Shown: piece after piece, positions 24,795-45,088 of the stretch
Layout of the letters: every line of letters starts with the position of its first letter
How positions within the stretch are numbered: position 1 is the stretch's first letter
Assembly: GCA_947172415.1 (NCBI GenBank)
Contig: OX359193.1
Location: 8,705,501-8,769,500, forward strand
Reading direction: 5' to 3'
Source of the DNA: Chondrosia reniformis
Lineage: Eukaryota; Porifera; Demospongiae; Chondrillida; Chondrillidae
Length of the DNA: 64,000 nucleotides
Made by a program: the position numbers and the translations under genes
Notes under the pieces: generated by a model
What the model saw: only the letters and a program-made list of their open reading frames with translations
What the model was told of the DNA's origin: nothing
The model's database searches: none

Positions 24795-26897
24795 TTAGTC
24801 AGAATTGGAACTGTCTTGATCCAGGTGCTGCAGAACCTTTGGCTGTTCCCTGTCGCTCTCCCTGTCGCTCTCTCCGCTGCTCTCCTCGGAGTCACTATCA
24901 CTCACAAGCTGCCTCCTCTTCCACTGCTTTGCTAGCTCCAGCAGTTTGAGACCTGGAGCACTGGCATCATCCTCTGGAAATATGTAGTCCCAGTACTCCT
25001 CCCATCCACCTTCACTTCCGTCCTCCAACTGGATCTTACGACGTTTCTTCACCTTTTTAGGCAGTTTCCTCTTCACTCTCTCTTGTGAGTCCGGGTCTCC
25101 GTGGGCTGTCTCAAAGTCTCTCCAAGCCTCCAGCAACATCACCCTCTGCTCCGATCCCTCCCTCCTCACCATCTCCGAGGCCTCTTGGAACACACTTCGG
25201 CAGGCCTCATACTGCTCCTGGTTCTCCTCAAATTTGGCCAAACTGATCCAGACCTTCACATGCTGAGTACGCTCCAGCAACCGCCGGTACAAACTGCGCA
25301 CTCTATCAAACTCATCAAGTTCAATCTCAAAATCAATATAGCTCTTCCACAGCACCTCGGGCATATCCATAACCGGCTGCTCCACTGCCAGCTCGTAGAT
25401 GGCCCTGGACCGGTCAGTGTCACCGAGAATGGATTCCAGCTCAGAATATTTGATCCAAATGCTACAATTGGATGGACTGTGCTCTAAAAACTTTTCATAC
25501 AACTTTCTGCAGCGATCAAACTCCCTCAATTGCAGCTCCATTTCAATGTAGCTTTTGTACACCTTTGGTTTCGGGCAGTGACCAAGTGCCGAACCCAAGA
25601 TCTTGCGAGCGGAGGTCAGGTCCTTCTGACGTACCTCAAAATGGGCATACATGATCCAGACCTTGGCAAAAGTGAATTTCTTGTGTGGTAACAGTTCTAT
25701 GCAAGCTTTGTAAACTTGCCGAGTCCGGTCCACATCACCTGCTGTCAGTTCCTCGTAGAGGGCATAGTATATCCATAGGTAGATATAGCGTCGCCAAAAC
25801 CTCTTCTCCTGAGAAGGAGGTACGTTGGATATGGCTCTCTCATACACCTCCCGCACCTGTTCCACCGGCGTCTCCTCCTCCACCAAACGGATCAGGTCGA
25901 ACCAGGCATCATAGTTCATTGGGTTGGCCTTCACTTCCTCTTCGTACTGGAAGCGCCTTTTGCTAATAATGACATTCTCTATACCGGATCTGTCGCCAAA
26001 TTTCTTCTCAAACTGGGTGTACACTTTGAACAGCTCCCTGGCATCCTCTTTGGAGATGTGGTCAAGAGCATACTTGTAGATCACACGTGCTCTGTCGTAC
26101 TCCTTGCAACTCTCCTCAAATTTTCCAAAGGCAATAAATAGCTCTTCCTCCATCAGTGATTCTCCATAGAACTCCACTGCCTGTTCGTAGACCTGTCTGC
26201 TCCGAGCAACAGAACCCTGTGCTCTCTCAAACTTGGCAAACCGCACCCAATTCTTGACCAATGGATGCACTTGTACAAAACGTTCATAAATGGCTCTTGC
26301 CCGCTCGACCTCTTTGTACCTCAGCTCCATCTTGATGTAGGACAGCCATGCCTGCTCCTCTGGCTCCCACTGCATCCAGCGCTCAAACACTTGTCGAGCA
26401 CCTGCCACGTTGTCCAGCATCTCCTCCATGTAGGTGTACTTGAACCAGAACTGGCTTGCCCGCGGAAGGAGTGTCACCGCTCTGTCCCAAATGTTTCTGG
26501 CATGGTTGACTTGCCGCAGTCTCATTTCCATCTCAGCATATTTCAACCAGATGGTGATGTTGCGATGATCATTATCCAGGGCCCTCTCATAGATGGAACG
26601 TGCTCTAGCATACTCTTGCTGGCTCTCCTCCCATTTGGCGTACTTTAACCAGTGAGATAGAACAGTGCGATTCTTCCTCAAGTTGTCTTCAAATTCCTTT
26701 CTCTTCTGTAACTGATACGCTTGCAGCTCGTACTTGTTGGTTATCTTCTGTTTCGGTGGAGGTGCTGTCTTCTCCAACTGCTTTGCATTGGCTTCTCGAA
26801 GGAGCTGCTCAGCAGTAATCTGAACTTCCGCCGGAAGTTTATTTTTCACTTTGGCAGCCTTGGGCAACTTGATCTTCTTAGATGGAGGCTCTGTCAT
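24795..26897 (-). CDS. CRNKL1: CRNKL1: crooked neck-like pre-mRNA splicing factor (Clf1/Syf3)
   Basis: A single uninterrupted frame of 700 codons. The start is taken at ATG 26897 ([16 protein letters not shown]). The frame extends six codons upstream but without an ATG, and an acceptor (TTTTACAG) lies there, implying a 5' UTR intron. After a basic N-terminus the protein consists of HAT (half-TPR) repeats, for example [54 protein letters not shown] and [21 protein letters not shown] basic KKVKKRRK segment and an acidic Ser-rich tail follow. CRNKL1 is a scaffold of the Prp19-associated spliceosome, needed for activation. Length agrees with the family core. The lack of coding introns is striking beside neighbours with 10-17 exons. 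Head-to-head with U2SURP. Confidence 0.96.
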   Translation of the reverse strand: MTEPPSKKIKLPKAAKVKNKLPAEVQITAEQLLREANAKQLEKTAPPPKQKITNKYELQAYQLQKRKEFEDNLRKNRTVLSHWLKYAKWEESQQEYARARSIYERALDNDHRNITIWLKYAEMEMRLRQVNHARNIWDRAVTLLPRASQFWFKYTYMEEMLDNVAGARQVFERWMQWEPEEQAWLSYIKMELRYKEVERARAIYERFVQVHPLVKNWVRFAKFERAQGSVARSRQVYEQAVEFYGESLMEEELFIAFGKFEESCKEYDRARVIYKYALDHISKEDARELFKVYTQFEKKFGDRSGIENVIISKRRFQYEEEVKANPMNYDAWFDLIRLVEEETPVEQVREVYERAISNVPPSQEKRFWRRYIYLWIYYALYEELTAGDVDRTRQVYKACIELLPHKKFTFAKVWIMYAHFEVRQKDLTSARKILGSALGHCPKPKVYKSYIEMELQLREFDRCRKLYEKFLEHSPSNCSIWIKYSELESILGDTDRSRAIYELAVEQPVMDMPEVLWKSYIDFEIELDEFDRVRSLYRRLLERTQHVKVWISLAKFEENQEQYEACRSVFQEASEMVRREGSEQRVMLLEAWRDFETAHGDPDSQERVKRKLPKKVKKRRKIQLEDGSEGGWEEYWDYIFPEDDASAPGLKLLELAKQWKRRQLVSDSDSEESSGESDRESDREQPKVLQHLDQDSSNSD

Positions 26898-27108
26898 GTC
26901 AATACTGTAAAACAAATTGAAGAATACTATTCGTACAAGTTCGAAGAAATAACGTGCTTACGTAGCGAACCGTTCTCACCTGCCAAGAGATAAGTTTATA
27001 TCTAAATTTAGTCTTCTCTGGTTGTACTGGTTTCTAGAGTGTGGTGATGACCTTACAAATGGACAGCCATTTTCTATAATTACGCAACATTTGGTCACGT
27101 GAATATAA
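26898..27108. promoter_or_regulatory. Bidirectional CRNKL1 / U2SURP intergenic region (211 bp)
   Basis: The region between the divergent start codons of two spliceosomal genes. On the CRNKL1 side it contains a 5' UTR intron (donor near 26979, acceptor near 26904), leaving roughly 100 bp for both promoters. GGTCACGTGA near 27092 is an E-box/USF-like palindrome. Start sites are not known. Confidence 0.55.
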
Positions 27109-31392
<4,284 letters not shown>

Positions 31393-31500
31393 AGTTTTGC
31401 TATTTGTTATGTTATCATTTCCATTTCCAAGTTAATAACATATGTAGTATCAATAATTACGTATCACAAACTAAACAAAATGTTTAAGTTTTCTTGAGCA

Positions 31501-34772
<3,272 letters not shown>

Positions 34773-34855
34773 CTTTGCGATAGAGAAGGCTTATCTGTAA
34801 GTAACTGGTTGGCGCCAAATCCCGGCTAAAGTTAGTGACGTCATCAAAATGGACG
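34773..34855. promoter_or_regulatory. 83-bp bidirectional MCM7 / RRG7-like intergenic region
   Basis: The two divergent start codons are separated by only 83 bp. The interval contains TTGGCGCCAAAT, a palindromic TTGGCGCCAA that fits an E2F/DP site (TTTSSCGC-like), and TGACGTCA, a full CRE palindrome. E2F control would suit MCM7, an S-phase gene. Transcription start sites are not visible, so function is inferred. Confidence 0.6.
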
Positions 34856-35701
34856 ATGCCTAGTAAAGCAGCCATCGGTCGAACCTACGAGCTTTTATCA
34901 GTAAAAGCGTTGCGCAATTATTCATTTCAGCTGTCCCATCGAGGCAGAGCTGGAGATAGGGGGATTGACTTTATTGGTAGCTGGGTATTGCCCTCCAAAG
35001 AGATTAGGGTGGTCGGACAGTGCAAGGCCCTCAAGGGGCCAGCCCACCCTGGTCACGTGAGGGAGCTGGAGGGCACGCTGACTGCAGTAGCTGGCAATGG
35101 AGGAGGGTATATGGGTTTACTGGTTAGTAGAAATGGGTACGTTATCTGGCTTGGCTGGCTTCCTTACTCCAGACTGAGTTACTGAAAGGGTTTCACATCT
35201 TCATACAGGTTTTCAAGTGGCTGCCTGGAGACTGTAACGAGCATGTCTCATCCAATGGCACTGTGCCATTTAGTTCCATTGCTAGATCAATCTCAAGAGC
35301 GACACAAGGCTGACAGTTCAGTAACAGCTCAGAACGCTTCCCCAGATAGGTGGCTCGAGGTCCCATCTCAACCATTGTGGGAAAGTGGGCGTGGCCTGCC
35401 AGACTTGTCTAGCAGGCAGAATGTCAGCACAGCACAGTGCGAGTCTAGGTCAGGTTTTATAATGGCATTCTGTACTAATGCTTCACTGAAGCAGATGTTA
35501 CCTGGGCTGTCAGTAGTGCACAGGCATATAAGACCAAGTGCCAATGGCCCCCTTCTCAGTCGGGTGGTGCTTACATATACATCTCAGCCTAATGGAGTGA
35601 GTCATACTAAGATCCTCTGTGATGTTGTCAAGAGGCTCCCACAGAGTGGCCGTCCTATTGAATGGGCAGAGGAGAGAGAAGACATTGTCTCACCAACCTG
35701 A
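34856..35701 (+). CDS. RRG7-like PD-(D/E)XK nuclease-fold protein
   Basis: Two exons, from ATG 34856 (MPSKAAIGRTYE) to 35701. The splice is AATGG|GTACG to TACAG|GTTTTC, giving the frame LLVSRNGFSSGCLETVTSMS. The core reads GRTYELLSVKALRNYSF, HRGRAGDRGIDFIGSW, RVVGQCKALKG and HVRELEGTLTA. The G-D-x-G-x-D...Q-C-K pattern is that of PD-(D/E)XK enzymes such as Mrr-type nucleases, and the layout matches yeast Rrg7 (required for respiratory growth 7): E-Y...G..DGG.D..GSW...VQCK....RE..GT. The fungal protein is mitochondrial and of unknown biochemistry. Asp and Lys of the motif are present, with Gln replacing the usual Glu as in Rrg7, so nuclease activity is possible but unproven. An extended frame upstream to 34835 begins with GTG and is not preferred. 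Confidence 0.7.
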
Positions 35702-35731
35702 ACATATGCTCTTTCACATTCACACAAATTT

Positions 35732-35737
35732 AATAAA
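35732..35737 (+). terminator. AATAAA poly(A) signal of the RRG7-like gene
   Basis: A canonical AATAAA lies 30 bp after the stop codon of the RRG7-like gene. Confidence 0.6.
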
Positions 35738-35865
35738 GTATTTAAGTAAAAAGTTAGGGTCAAGTGCTTGCAACAGTGCCTAGGACATCTGGAAAACAAA
35801 ACGCAACAAGATTTTAGTTTACTATGAGAAGTTAATGTATGTAAGGGCATACGTTAATACACTAT

Positions 35866-36052
35866 TAATTGCGCAATACTATAAATGGCCGACCATAAGA
35901 ATGTTAGCTATGAGATTACAAGATACACATCTGAAAAACTAGAATGCTTTTCAAAGATTTCTTAAACTACTGGATAGGCACGTGCACTGTGTAGTTGATT
36001 ATCTTTGAAGTACGTAGTATCTATATCCATATATAATTTATAATACATGAAT
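35866..36052 (-). repeat. Left terminal inverted repeat of the satellite domain
   Basis: TAATTGCGCAATACTATAAA and TGGCCGACC at 35866-35894 are the reverse complement of the module ends (GGTCGGCCATTTATAGTATT then ACGCAATTA at 37894-37922 and in every later module). Similarity continues weakly (CAAAGATTTCTTA, GTGCACTGTGTAGTTGATTA, TATCCATATAT) to about 36052. This marks the left edge of the repeat domain. Confidence 0.8.
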
Positions 36053-36897
36053 GTATGGTGAAACTTAGGGCAAAATACAAATATTCATCAAAATTTCAAA
36101 AAACGCATTGGACGTGCTTTATAGCTCTCTGTGAATGCTGACACCAACTATTAGCTTCACATATTTCCATTAAACAGAGTTACAACCCTAAATGTTCATA
36201 AAATTCTGGTACGTATACCAAATCAATGTATGGTGAGACATAGGACAAAATATAATTATCCATAAAAATTTCCAAAAACTCATTCAAAATCTTTCATACA
36301 TGTCTGTGAATGCTGACACCAAGTATTAGCTTCACATCTTCCCATTTAACAAAGTTATAGCACCAAATGTACATTACTGTACTGGTATACAAAGTTAATG
36401 TATGGTGAGATATAGGGCAAATGTAAAGATTTATAAAAATTTTAAAAACTCATTAGACATGTTTCATACATGTCTGTGAATGGTATTAGCTTCACATCTT
36501 CCCATTTACCAGAGTTATAGCACCAAATGTACATTACTGTACTAGTATACAAAGTTAATGTATGGTGAGATATAAGGCAAATGTAAAGATTTATAAAAAT
36601 TTCAAAAACTCATTGGACATGTTTCATACATGTCTGTGAATGCTGACACCAAGTATTAGCTTCACATCTCCCCATTTAACAGAGTTATAGCACCAAATGT
36701 ACATTACTCTACTGGTATACAAAGTTAATGTATGGTGAGATATAGGGTAAATGTAAAGATTTATAAAAATTTCAAAAACTCATTGGACATGTTTCATACA
36801 TGTCTGTGAATGCTGACACCAAGTATTAGCTTCACATCTTCCCATTTACCAGAGTTATAGCACCAAAAGTACATTACTGTACTGGTATACACAGTTA
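36053..36897. repeat. 170-bp satellite array 1, ~5 monomers (left copies diverged)
   Basis: Monomers share GTTAATGTATGGTGAGATAT, AAAGATTTATAAAAATTTCA, CATACATGTCTGTGAATGCT and CCATTTAACAGAGTTATAGC. The first two copies are clearly more diverged and vary in length, as at the edge of a tandem array. Confidence 0.93.
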
Positions 36898-37922
36898 ATA
36901 TATCGTGCGATACTATTATGCAAATTATCGGCATACCAAGTTAAAATGTTTTGACATGAATGGGGCAACTAGAAACACGCAGGGACAGTCCAGAAAGCAG
37001 CTGTCGGAAGGTCTTTATATAGAGGCAGGTAGCCATTATGCTATTACTGCAATTGAGATTGAGTGTGGCTGGTTATACCTGTTTACGTTCATATCGGAAC
37101 ACCTCTCGCTAAAATCGTTTCTACATGGGACCAGAAAAGTTGGTCTCCTCCGCCAATCAAGACACTTACAGGATTCTATCCAATTTTCCCAGTTTCTAGA
37201 TGAACCTAGAATACTGGATATACCTTTAAAATGGCTTGGAACGATGCACTCATCCCGAATTAACTTGATATAATTTGACTACATTTTTCTCGCAAATGCC
37301 CTATTCTTAAGTATGGAATTGCGCCAACCACAATCGTTTCCTTTTGAAATTTTCTTGTTTAAATAGAAGCGCAAAACCTTATAAAGTAGGCCTACCTGGA
37401 CACATCTCTATGGTGGTTGCGGTTCCCATAGGGGTTGGTAGCGCTTAGACTCTGAAGCTGTCTCCTAATCGGTTGGTGCCATAGAGACGTGCTCACCAAT
37501 AATCCGGATTTCGGGGGGGTTCCACGTAATGTGGGATTGGCATCTGATATCTTAGGATTCATATGAGTCGGCCATATCGAGAAGAACTGGTTCTTCTCAC
37601 GCAAGTGACACCCAAAGCTCAACTCGGCAGAGCGTTACCACCGATCCCGGCCTCTGAGCGTCGTGGATGGTAGCGTTCGGTATGGTCCAACGTTTTTCCT
37701 TTGGAGTTTCGTTGGCCGTCGATCGGCAAAATTTCACTTTAACGACATCCATATAATATATGTGGATAAATACTACTTCAACAACAATCAAGTACTACAC
37801 AGTGCATATCCATGTGTATAAGAAATCTTTCAAAGAGTTCTATTTTTTCAGAAATATATACAGTACCGCATTTTCATTCTTAGACCTACTCAAGGTCGGC
37901 CATTTATAGTATTACGCAATTA
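36898..37922. repeat. ~1,025-bp module, copy A
   Basis: Non-satellite unit from ATATATCGTGCGATAC to ACGCAATTA, repeated at 39632, 45089, 48834 and 52751 with only scattered changes. It holds a 105-codon plus-strand ORF (ATG 36957) and a 76-codon minus-strand ORF, neither resembling a known protein. Both stay open mainly because the copies are nearly identical. The right ~30 bp is an inverted match to 35866. Confidence 0.92.
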
Positions 37923-39631
37923 GGGTTAGTTAATGTATAGTGAGAGATAGGGCAAATTTCTGTAGAAATCAAAATTTCTAAAACTGTTTGTAAAAGTTTC
38001 ATACAAGTCTGTGAATATAGACACCAAGTTAAAGCTACATGTATATTTCCGAATTGGCAGAGTTACGACACTAATTGTACATTTGTTAAGTTAATGTATG
38101 GGGAGAGATAGGGCAAATGTAAAGATTTATAAAAATTTCAAAAACTCATTGGACATGCTTCATACATGTCTGTGAATGCTGACACAAAATATTAGCTTCA
38201 CATCTCCCCATTTAACAGAGTTATAGCACCAAATGTACATTACTGTACTGGTATACAAAGTTAATGTATGGTGAGATATAGGGCAAATGTAAAGATTTAT
38301 AAAAATTTTAAAAACTCATTGGACATGTTTCATACATGTCTGTGTATGGTGACACCAAATATTAGCTTCACATCTCCTCATTTAACAGAGTTATAGCACC
38401 AAATGTACATTACTGTAGTAGTATACAAAATTTATGTATGGTGAGATATAGGGCAAATGTAAAGATTTATAAAAATTTCAAAAACTCATTGGACATGTTT
38501 CATACATGTCTGTGAATGCTGACACCAAGTATTAGCTTCACATCTTCCCATTTAACAGAGTTATAGCACCAAATGTACATTACTGTACTGGTATATATAC
38601 AAAGTTTATGTATGGTGAGATATAGGGCAAATGTAAAGATTTATAAAAATTTCAAAAACTCATTGGACATGTTTCATACATGTCTGTGAATGGTGACACC
38701 GAATATTAGCTTCACATCTTCCCATTTACCAGAGTTATAGCACCAAATGTACATTACAGTACTGGTATACAAAGTTAATGTATGGTGAGATATAGGGCAA
38801 ATGTAAAGATTTATAAAAATTTCAAAAACTCATTGGACATGTTTCATACATGTCTGTGAATGCTGACACCATGTATTTGCTTCACATCTTCCCATTTACC
38901 AGAGTTATAGCACCAAATGTACATTACTGTAGTAGTATACAAAATTTATGTATGGTGAGATATAGGGCAAATGTAAAGATTTATAAAAATTTCAAAAACT
39001 CATTGGACATGTTTCATACATGTCTGTGAATGCTGACACCAAGTATTAGCTTCACATCTTCCCATTTAACAGAGTTATAGCACCAAATGTACATTACTGT
39101 ACTGGAATATATACAAAGTTAATGTATGGTGAGATATAGGGTAAATGTAAAGATTTATAAAAATTTCAAAAACTCATTGGACATGTTTCATACATGTCTG
39201 TGAATGCTGACACCAAGTATTAGCTTCACAACTTCCCATTTAACAGAGTTATAGCACCAAATGTACATTACTGTACTGGTATACAAAGTTAATGTATGGT
39301 GAGATATAAGGCAAATGTAAAGATTTATAAAAATTTCAAAAACTCATTGGACATGTTTCATACATGTCTGTGAATGGTGACACCGAATATTAGCTTCACA
39401 TCTCCCCATTTACCAGAGTTATAGCACCAAATGTACATTACTGTACTAGTATACAAAGTTAATGTATGGTGAGATATAGGGCAAATGTAAAGATTTATAA
39501 AAATTTCAAAAACTCATTGGACATGTTTCATACATGTCTGTGAATGCTGACACCAAGTATTAGCTTCACATCTTCCCATTTAACAGAGTTATAGCACCAA
39601 AAGTACATTACAGTACTGGTATACAAAGTTA
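37923..39631. repeat. 170-bp satellite array 2, ~10 monomers
   Basis: 1,709 bp, almost exactly ten 170-bp units. The first ~1.5 monomers after the module (AGGGTTAGTTAATGTATAGT...) are a diverged junction type found after every module. Confidence 0.95.
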
Positions 39632-40656
39632 ATATATCGTGCGATACTATTATGCAAATTATCGGCATACCAAGTTAAAATGTTTTGACATGAATGGGGC
39701 AACTAGAAACACGCAGGGACAGTCCAGAAAGCATCTGTCGGAAGGTCTTTATATAGAGGCAGGTAGCCATTATGCTATTACTGCAATTGAGATTGAGTGT
39801 GGCTGGTTATACCTGTTTACGTTCATATCGGAACACCTCTCGCTAAAATCGTTTCTACATGGGACCAGAAAAGTTGGTCTCCTCCGCCAATCAAGACACT
39901 TACAGGATTCTATCCAATTTTCCCAGTTTCTAGATGAACCTAGAATACTGGATATACCTTTAAAATGGCTTGGAACGATGCACTCATCCCGAATTAACTT
40001 GATATAATTTGACTACATTTTTCTCGCAAATGCCCTATTCTTAAGTATGGAATTGCGTCAACCACAATCGTTTCCTTTTGAAATTTTCTTGTTTAAATAG
40101 AAGCGCAAAACCTTATAAAGTAGGCCTACCTGGACACATCTCTATGGTGGTTGCGGTTCCCATAGGGGTTGGTAGCGCTTAGACTCTGAAGCTGTCTCCT
40201 AATCGGTTGGTGCCATAGAGACGTGCTCACCAATAATCCGGATTTCGGGGGGGTTCCACGTAATGTGGGATTGGCATCTGATATCTTAGGATTCATATGA
40301 GTCGGCCATATCGAGAAGAACTGGTTCTTCTCACGCAAGTGACACCCAAAGCTCAACTCGGCAGAGCGTTACCACCGATCCCGGCCTCTGAGCGTCGTGG
40401 ATGGTAGCGTTCGGTATGGTCCAACGTTTTTCCTTTGGAGTTTCGTTGGCCGTCGATCGGCAAAATTTCACTTTAACGACATCCATATAATATATGTGGA
40501 TAAATACTACTTCAACAACAATCAAGTACTACACAGTGCATATCCATGTGTATAAGAAATCTTTCAAAGAGTTCTATTTTTTCAGAAATATATACAGTAC
40601 CGCATTTTCATTCTTAGACCTACTCAAGGTCGGCCATTTATAGTATTACGCAATTA
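39632..40656. repeat. ~1,025-bp module, copy B
   Basis: Near-identical to copy A. Visible changes include AAGCAG to AAGCAT near 39730 and GCGCCAAC to GCGTCAAC near 40056. Confidence 0.93.
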
Positions 40657-43600
40657 GGGTTAGTTAATGTATAGTGAGAGATAGGGCAAATTTCTGTAGA
40701 AATCAAAATTTCTAAAACAGTTTGTAAAAGTTTCATACAAGTCTGTGAATATAGACACCAAGTTAAAGCTTCATGTATATTTCCGAATTGGCAGAGTTAC
40801 GACACTAATTGTACATTTGTTAAGTTAATGTATGGGGAGAGATAGGGCAAATGTAAAGATTTATAAAAATTTCAAAAACTCATTGGACATGCTTCATACA
40901 TGTCTGTGAATGCTGACACCAAATATTAGTCTCACATTTTCCCATTTAACAGAGTTATAGCACCAAATGTACATTACTGTACTGGTATACAAAGTTAATG
41001 TATGGTGAGATATAGGGCAAATGTAAAGATTTATAAAAATTTCAAAAACTCATTGGACTTGTTACATACATGTCTGTGAATGGTGACACCAAGTATTAGC
41101 TTCACATCTTCCCATTTACCAGAGTTATAGCACCAAATGTACATTACTGTACTGGTATACAAAGTTAATGTATGGTGAGATATAGGGCAAATGTAAAGAT
41201 TTATAAAAATTTCAAAAATTCATTGGACATGTTTCATACATGTCTGTGAATGCTGACACCAAGTATTAGCTTCACATCTTCCCATTTAACAGAGTTATAG
41301 CACCAAATGTACATTACTGTACTGGTATACAAAGTTAATGTATGGTGAGATATAGGGCAAATGTAAAGATTTATAAAAATTTCAAAAACTCATTGGACAT
41401 GTTTCATACATGTCTGTGAATGGTGACACCGAATATTAGCTTTACATCTCCCCAATTACCAGAGTTATAGCACCAAATGTACATTACTGTACTGGTATAC
41501 AAAGTTAATGTATGGTGAGATATAGGGCAAATGTAAAGATTTATAAAAAATTCAAAAACTCATTGGACATGTTTCATACATGTCTGTGAATGCTGACACC
41601 ATGTATTTGCTTCACATCTTCCCATTTACCAGAGTTATAGCACCAAATGTACATTACTGTACTGGTATACAAAGTTAATGTATGGTGAGATATAGGGAAA
41701 TGTAAAGATTTATAAAAATTTCAAAAACTCATTGGACATGTTTCATACATGTCTGTGAATGCTGACACCAAGTATTAGCTTCACATCTTCCCATTTAACA
41801 GAGTTATAGCACCAAATGTACATTACTGTACTGGTATACAAAGTTAATGTATGGTGAGATATAGGGCAAATGTAAAGATTTATAAAAATTTCAAAAACTC
41901 ATTGGACATGTTTCATACATGTCTGTGAATGCTGACACCAAGTATTAGCTTCAAATCTTCCCATTTAACAGAGTTATAGCACCAAATGTACATTACTGTA
42001 CTGGTATACAAAGTTAATGTATGGTGAGATATAGGGCAAATGTAAAGATTTATAAAAATTTCAAAAACTCATTGGACATGTTTCATACATGTCTGTGAAT
42101 GCTGACACCAAGTATTAGCTTCACATCTTCCCATTTAACAGAGTTATAGCACCAAATGTACATTACTGTACTAGTATACAAAGTTAATGTATGGTGAGAT
42201 ATAGGGCAAATGTAAAGATTTATAAAAATTTCAAAAACTCATTGGACATGTTTCATACATGTCTGTGAATGCTGACACCAAGTATTAGCTTCACATCTTC
42301 CCATTTAACAGAGTTATAGCACCAAATGTACATTACTGTACTAGTATACAAAGTTAATGTATGGTGAGATATAGGGCAAATGTAAAGATTTATAAAAATT
42401 TCAAAAACTCATTGGACATGTTTCATACATGTCTGTGAATGCTGACACCAAATATTAACTTCACATCTCCCCATTTACCAGTGTTATAGCCCCAAATGTA
42501 CATTACTGTACTGGTATACAAAATTAATGTATGGTGAGATATAGGGCAAATGTAAAGATTTATAAAAATTTCAAAAACTCATTGGACATGTTTCATACAT
42601 GTCTGTGAATGCTGACACCAAGTATTAGCTTCACAACTTCCCATTTAACAGAGTTATAGCACCAAATGTACATTACTGTACTGGTATACAAAGTTAATGT
42701 ATTGTGAGATATAGGGCAAATGTAAAGATTTATAAAAATTTCAAAAACTCATTGGACATGTTTCATACATGTCTGTGAATGGTGACACCGAATATTAGCT
42801 TCACATCTCCCCATTTACCAGAGTTATAGCACCAAATGTACATTACTGTACTGGTATACAAAGTTAATGTATGGTGAGATATAGGGCAAATGTAAAGATT
42901 TATAAAAATTTCAAAAACTCATTGGACATGTTTCATACATGTCTGTGAATGCTGACACCATGTATTTGCTTCACATCTTCCCATTTACCAGAGTTATAGC
43001 ACCAAATGTACATTACTGTAGTAGTATACAAAATTTATGTATGGTGAGATATAGGGCAAATGTAAAGATTTATAAAAATTTCAAAAACTCATTGGACATG
43101 TTTCATACATGTCTGTGAATGCTGACACCAAGTATTAGCTTCACATCTTCCCATTTAACAGAGTTATTGCACCAAATGTACATTACTGTACTGGAATATA
43201 TACAAAGTTAATGTATGGTGAGATATAGGGCAAATGTAAAGATTTATAAAAATTTCAAAAACTCATTGGACATGTTTGATACATGTCTGTGAATGCTGAC
43301 ACCAAGTATTAGCTTCACATCTTCCCATTTACCAGAGTTATAGCACCAAATGTACATTACTGCACTAGTATACAAAGTTAATGTATGGTGAGATATAAGG
43401 CAAATGTAAAGATTTATAAAAATTTCAAAAACTCATTGGACATGTTTGATACATGTCTGTGAATGCTGACACCAAGTGTTAACTTCACATCTCCCCATTT
43501 ACCAGAGTTATAGCCCCAAATGTACATTACTGTACTGGTATACAAAGTTAATGTATGGTGAGATATAGGGCAAATGTAAAGATTTATAAAAATTTCAAAA

Positions 43601-45088
43601 ACTCATTGGACATGTTTCATACATGTCTGTGAATGCTGACACCAAGTATTAGCTTCACAACTTCCCATTTAACAGAGTTATAGCACCAAATGTACATTAC
43701 TGTACTGGTATACAAAGTTAATGTATTGTGAGATATAGGGCAAATGTAAAGATTTATAAAAATTTCAAAACCTCATTGGACATGTTTCATACATGTCTGT
43801 GAATGGTGACACCGAATATTAGCTTCACATCTCCCCATTTACCAGAGTTATAGCACCAAATGTACATTACTGTACTGGTATACAAAGTTAATGTATGGTG
43901 AGATATAGGGCAAATGTAAAGATTTATAAAAATTTCAAAAACTCATTGGACATGTTTCATACATGTCTGTGAATGCTGACACCATGTATTTGCTTCACAT
44001 CTTCCCATTTACCAGAGTTATAGCACCAAATGTACATTACTGTAGTAGTATACAAAATTTATGTATGGTGAGATATAGGGCAAATGTAAAGATTTATAAA
44101 AATTTCAAAAACTCATTGGACATGTTTCATACATGTCTGTGAATGCTGACACCAAGTATTAGCTTCACATCTTCCCATTTAACAGAGTTATAGCACCAAA
44201 TGTACATTACTGTACTGGAATATATACAAAGTTAATGTATGGTGAGATATAAGGCAAATGTAAAGATTTATAAAAATTTCAAAAACTCATTGGACATGTT
44301 TGATACATGTCTGTGAATGCTGACACCAAGTATTAGCTTCACAACTTCCCATTTAACAGAGTTATAGCACCAAATGTACATTACTGTACTGGTATACAAA
44401 GTTAATGTATGGTGAGATATAAGGCAAATGTAAAGATTTATAAAAATTTCAAAAACTCATTGGACATGTTTCATACATGTCTGTGAATGCTGACACCAAG
44501 TATTAGCTTCACATCTTCCCATTTAACAGAGTTATAGCACCAAATGTACATTACTGTACTGGAATATATACAAAGTTAATGTATGGTGAGATATAGGGCA
44601 AATGTAAAGATTTATAAAAATTTCAAAAACTCATTGGACATGTTTCATACATGTCTGTGAATGCTGACACCAAGTATTAGCTTCACAACTTCCCATTTAA
44701 CAGAGTTATAGCACCAAATGTACATTACTGTACTGGTATACAAAGTTAATGTATGGTGAGATATAAGGCAAATGTAAAGATTTATAAAAATTTCAAAAAC
44801 TCATTGGACATGTTTCATACATGTCTGTGAATGGTGACACCGAATATTAGCTTCACATCTCCCCATTTACCAGAGTTATAGCACCAAATGTACATTACTG
44901 TACTAGTATACAAAGTTAATGTATGGTGAGATATAGGGCAAATGTAAAGATTTATAAAAATTTCAAAAACTCATTGGACATGTTTCATACATGTCTGTGA
45001 ATGCTGACACCAAGTATTAGCTTCACATCTTCCCATTTAACAGAGTTATAGCACCAAAAGTACATTACAGTACTGGTATACAAAGTTA
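40657..45088. repeat. 170-bp satellite array 3, ~26 monomers
   Basis: 4,432 bp, about 26 monomers, the largest array. GGTGAGATATAG recurs at 170-bp spacing (41001, 41171, 41341, 41511). Monomer subtypes (CTGACACCAAGTATT against GTGACACCGAATATT; GTACTGGAATATATACAAAG with 4 extra bases) recur in higher-order order near 42.6-44.6 kb. Confidence 0.95.

Noticed and set aside
36957-37273. 105-codon ORF repeated in modules A-E, and the 76- and 64-codon minus-strand ORFs.
   Set aside because: They stay open because the modules are nearly identical. Copy F, the only diverged one, does not keep the 105-codon ORF, and no family resemblance is seen.
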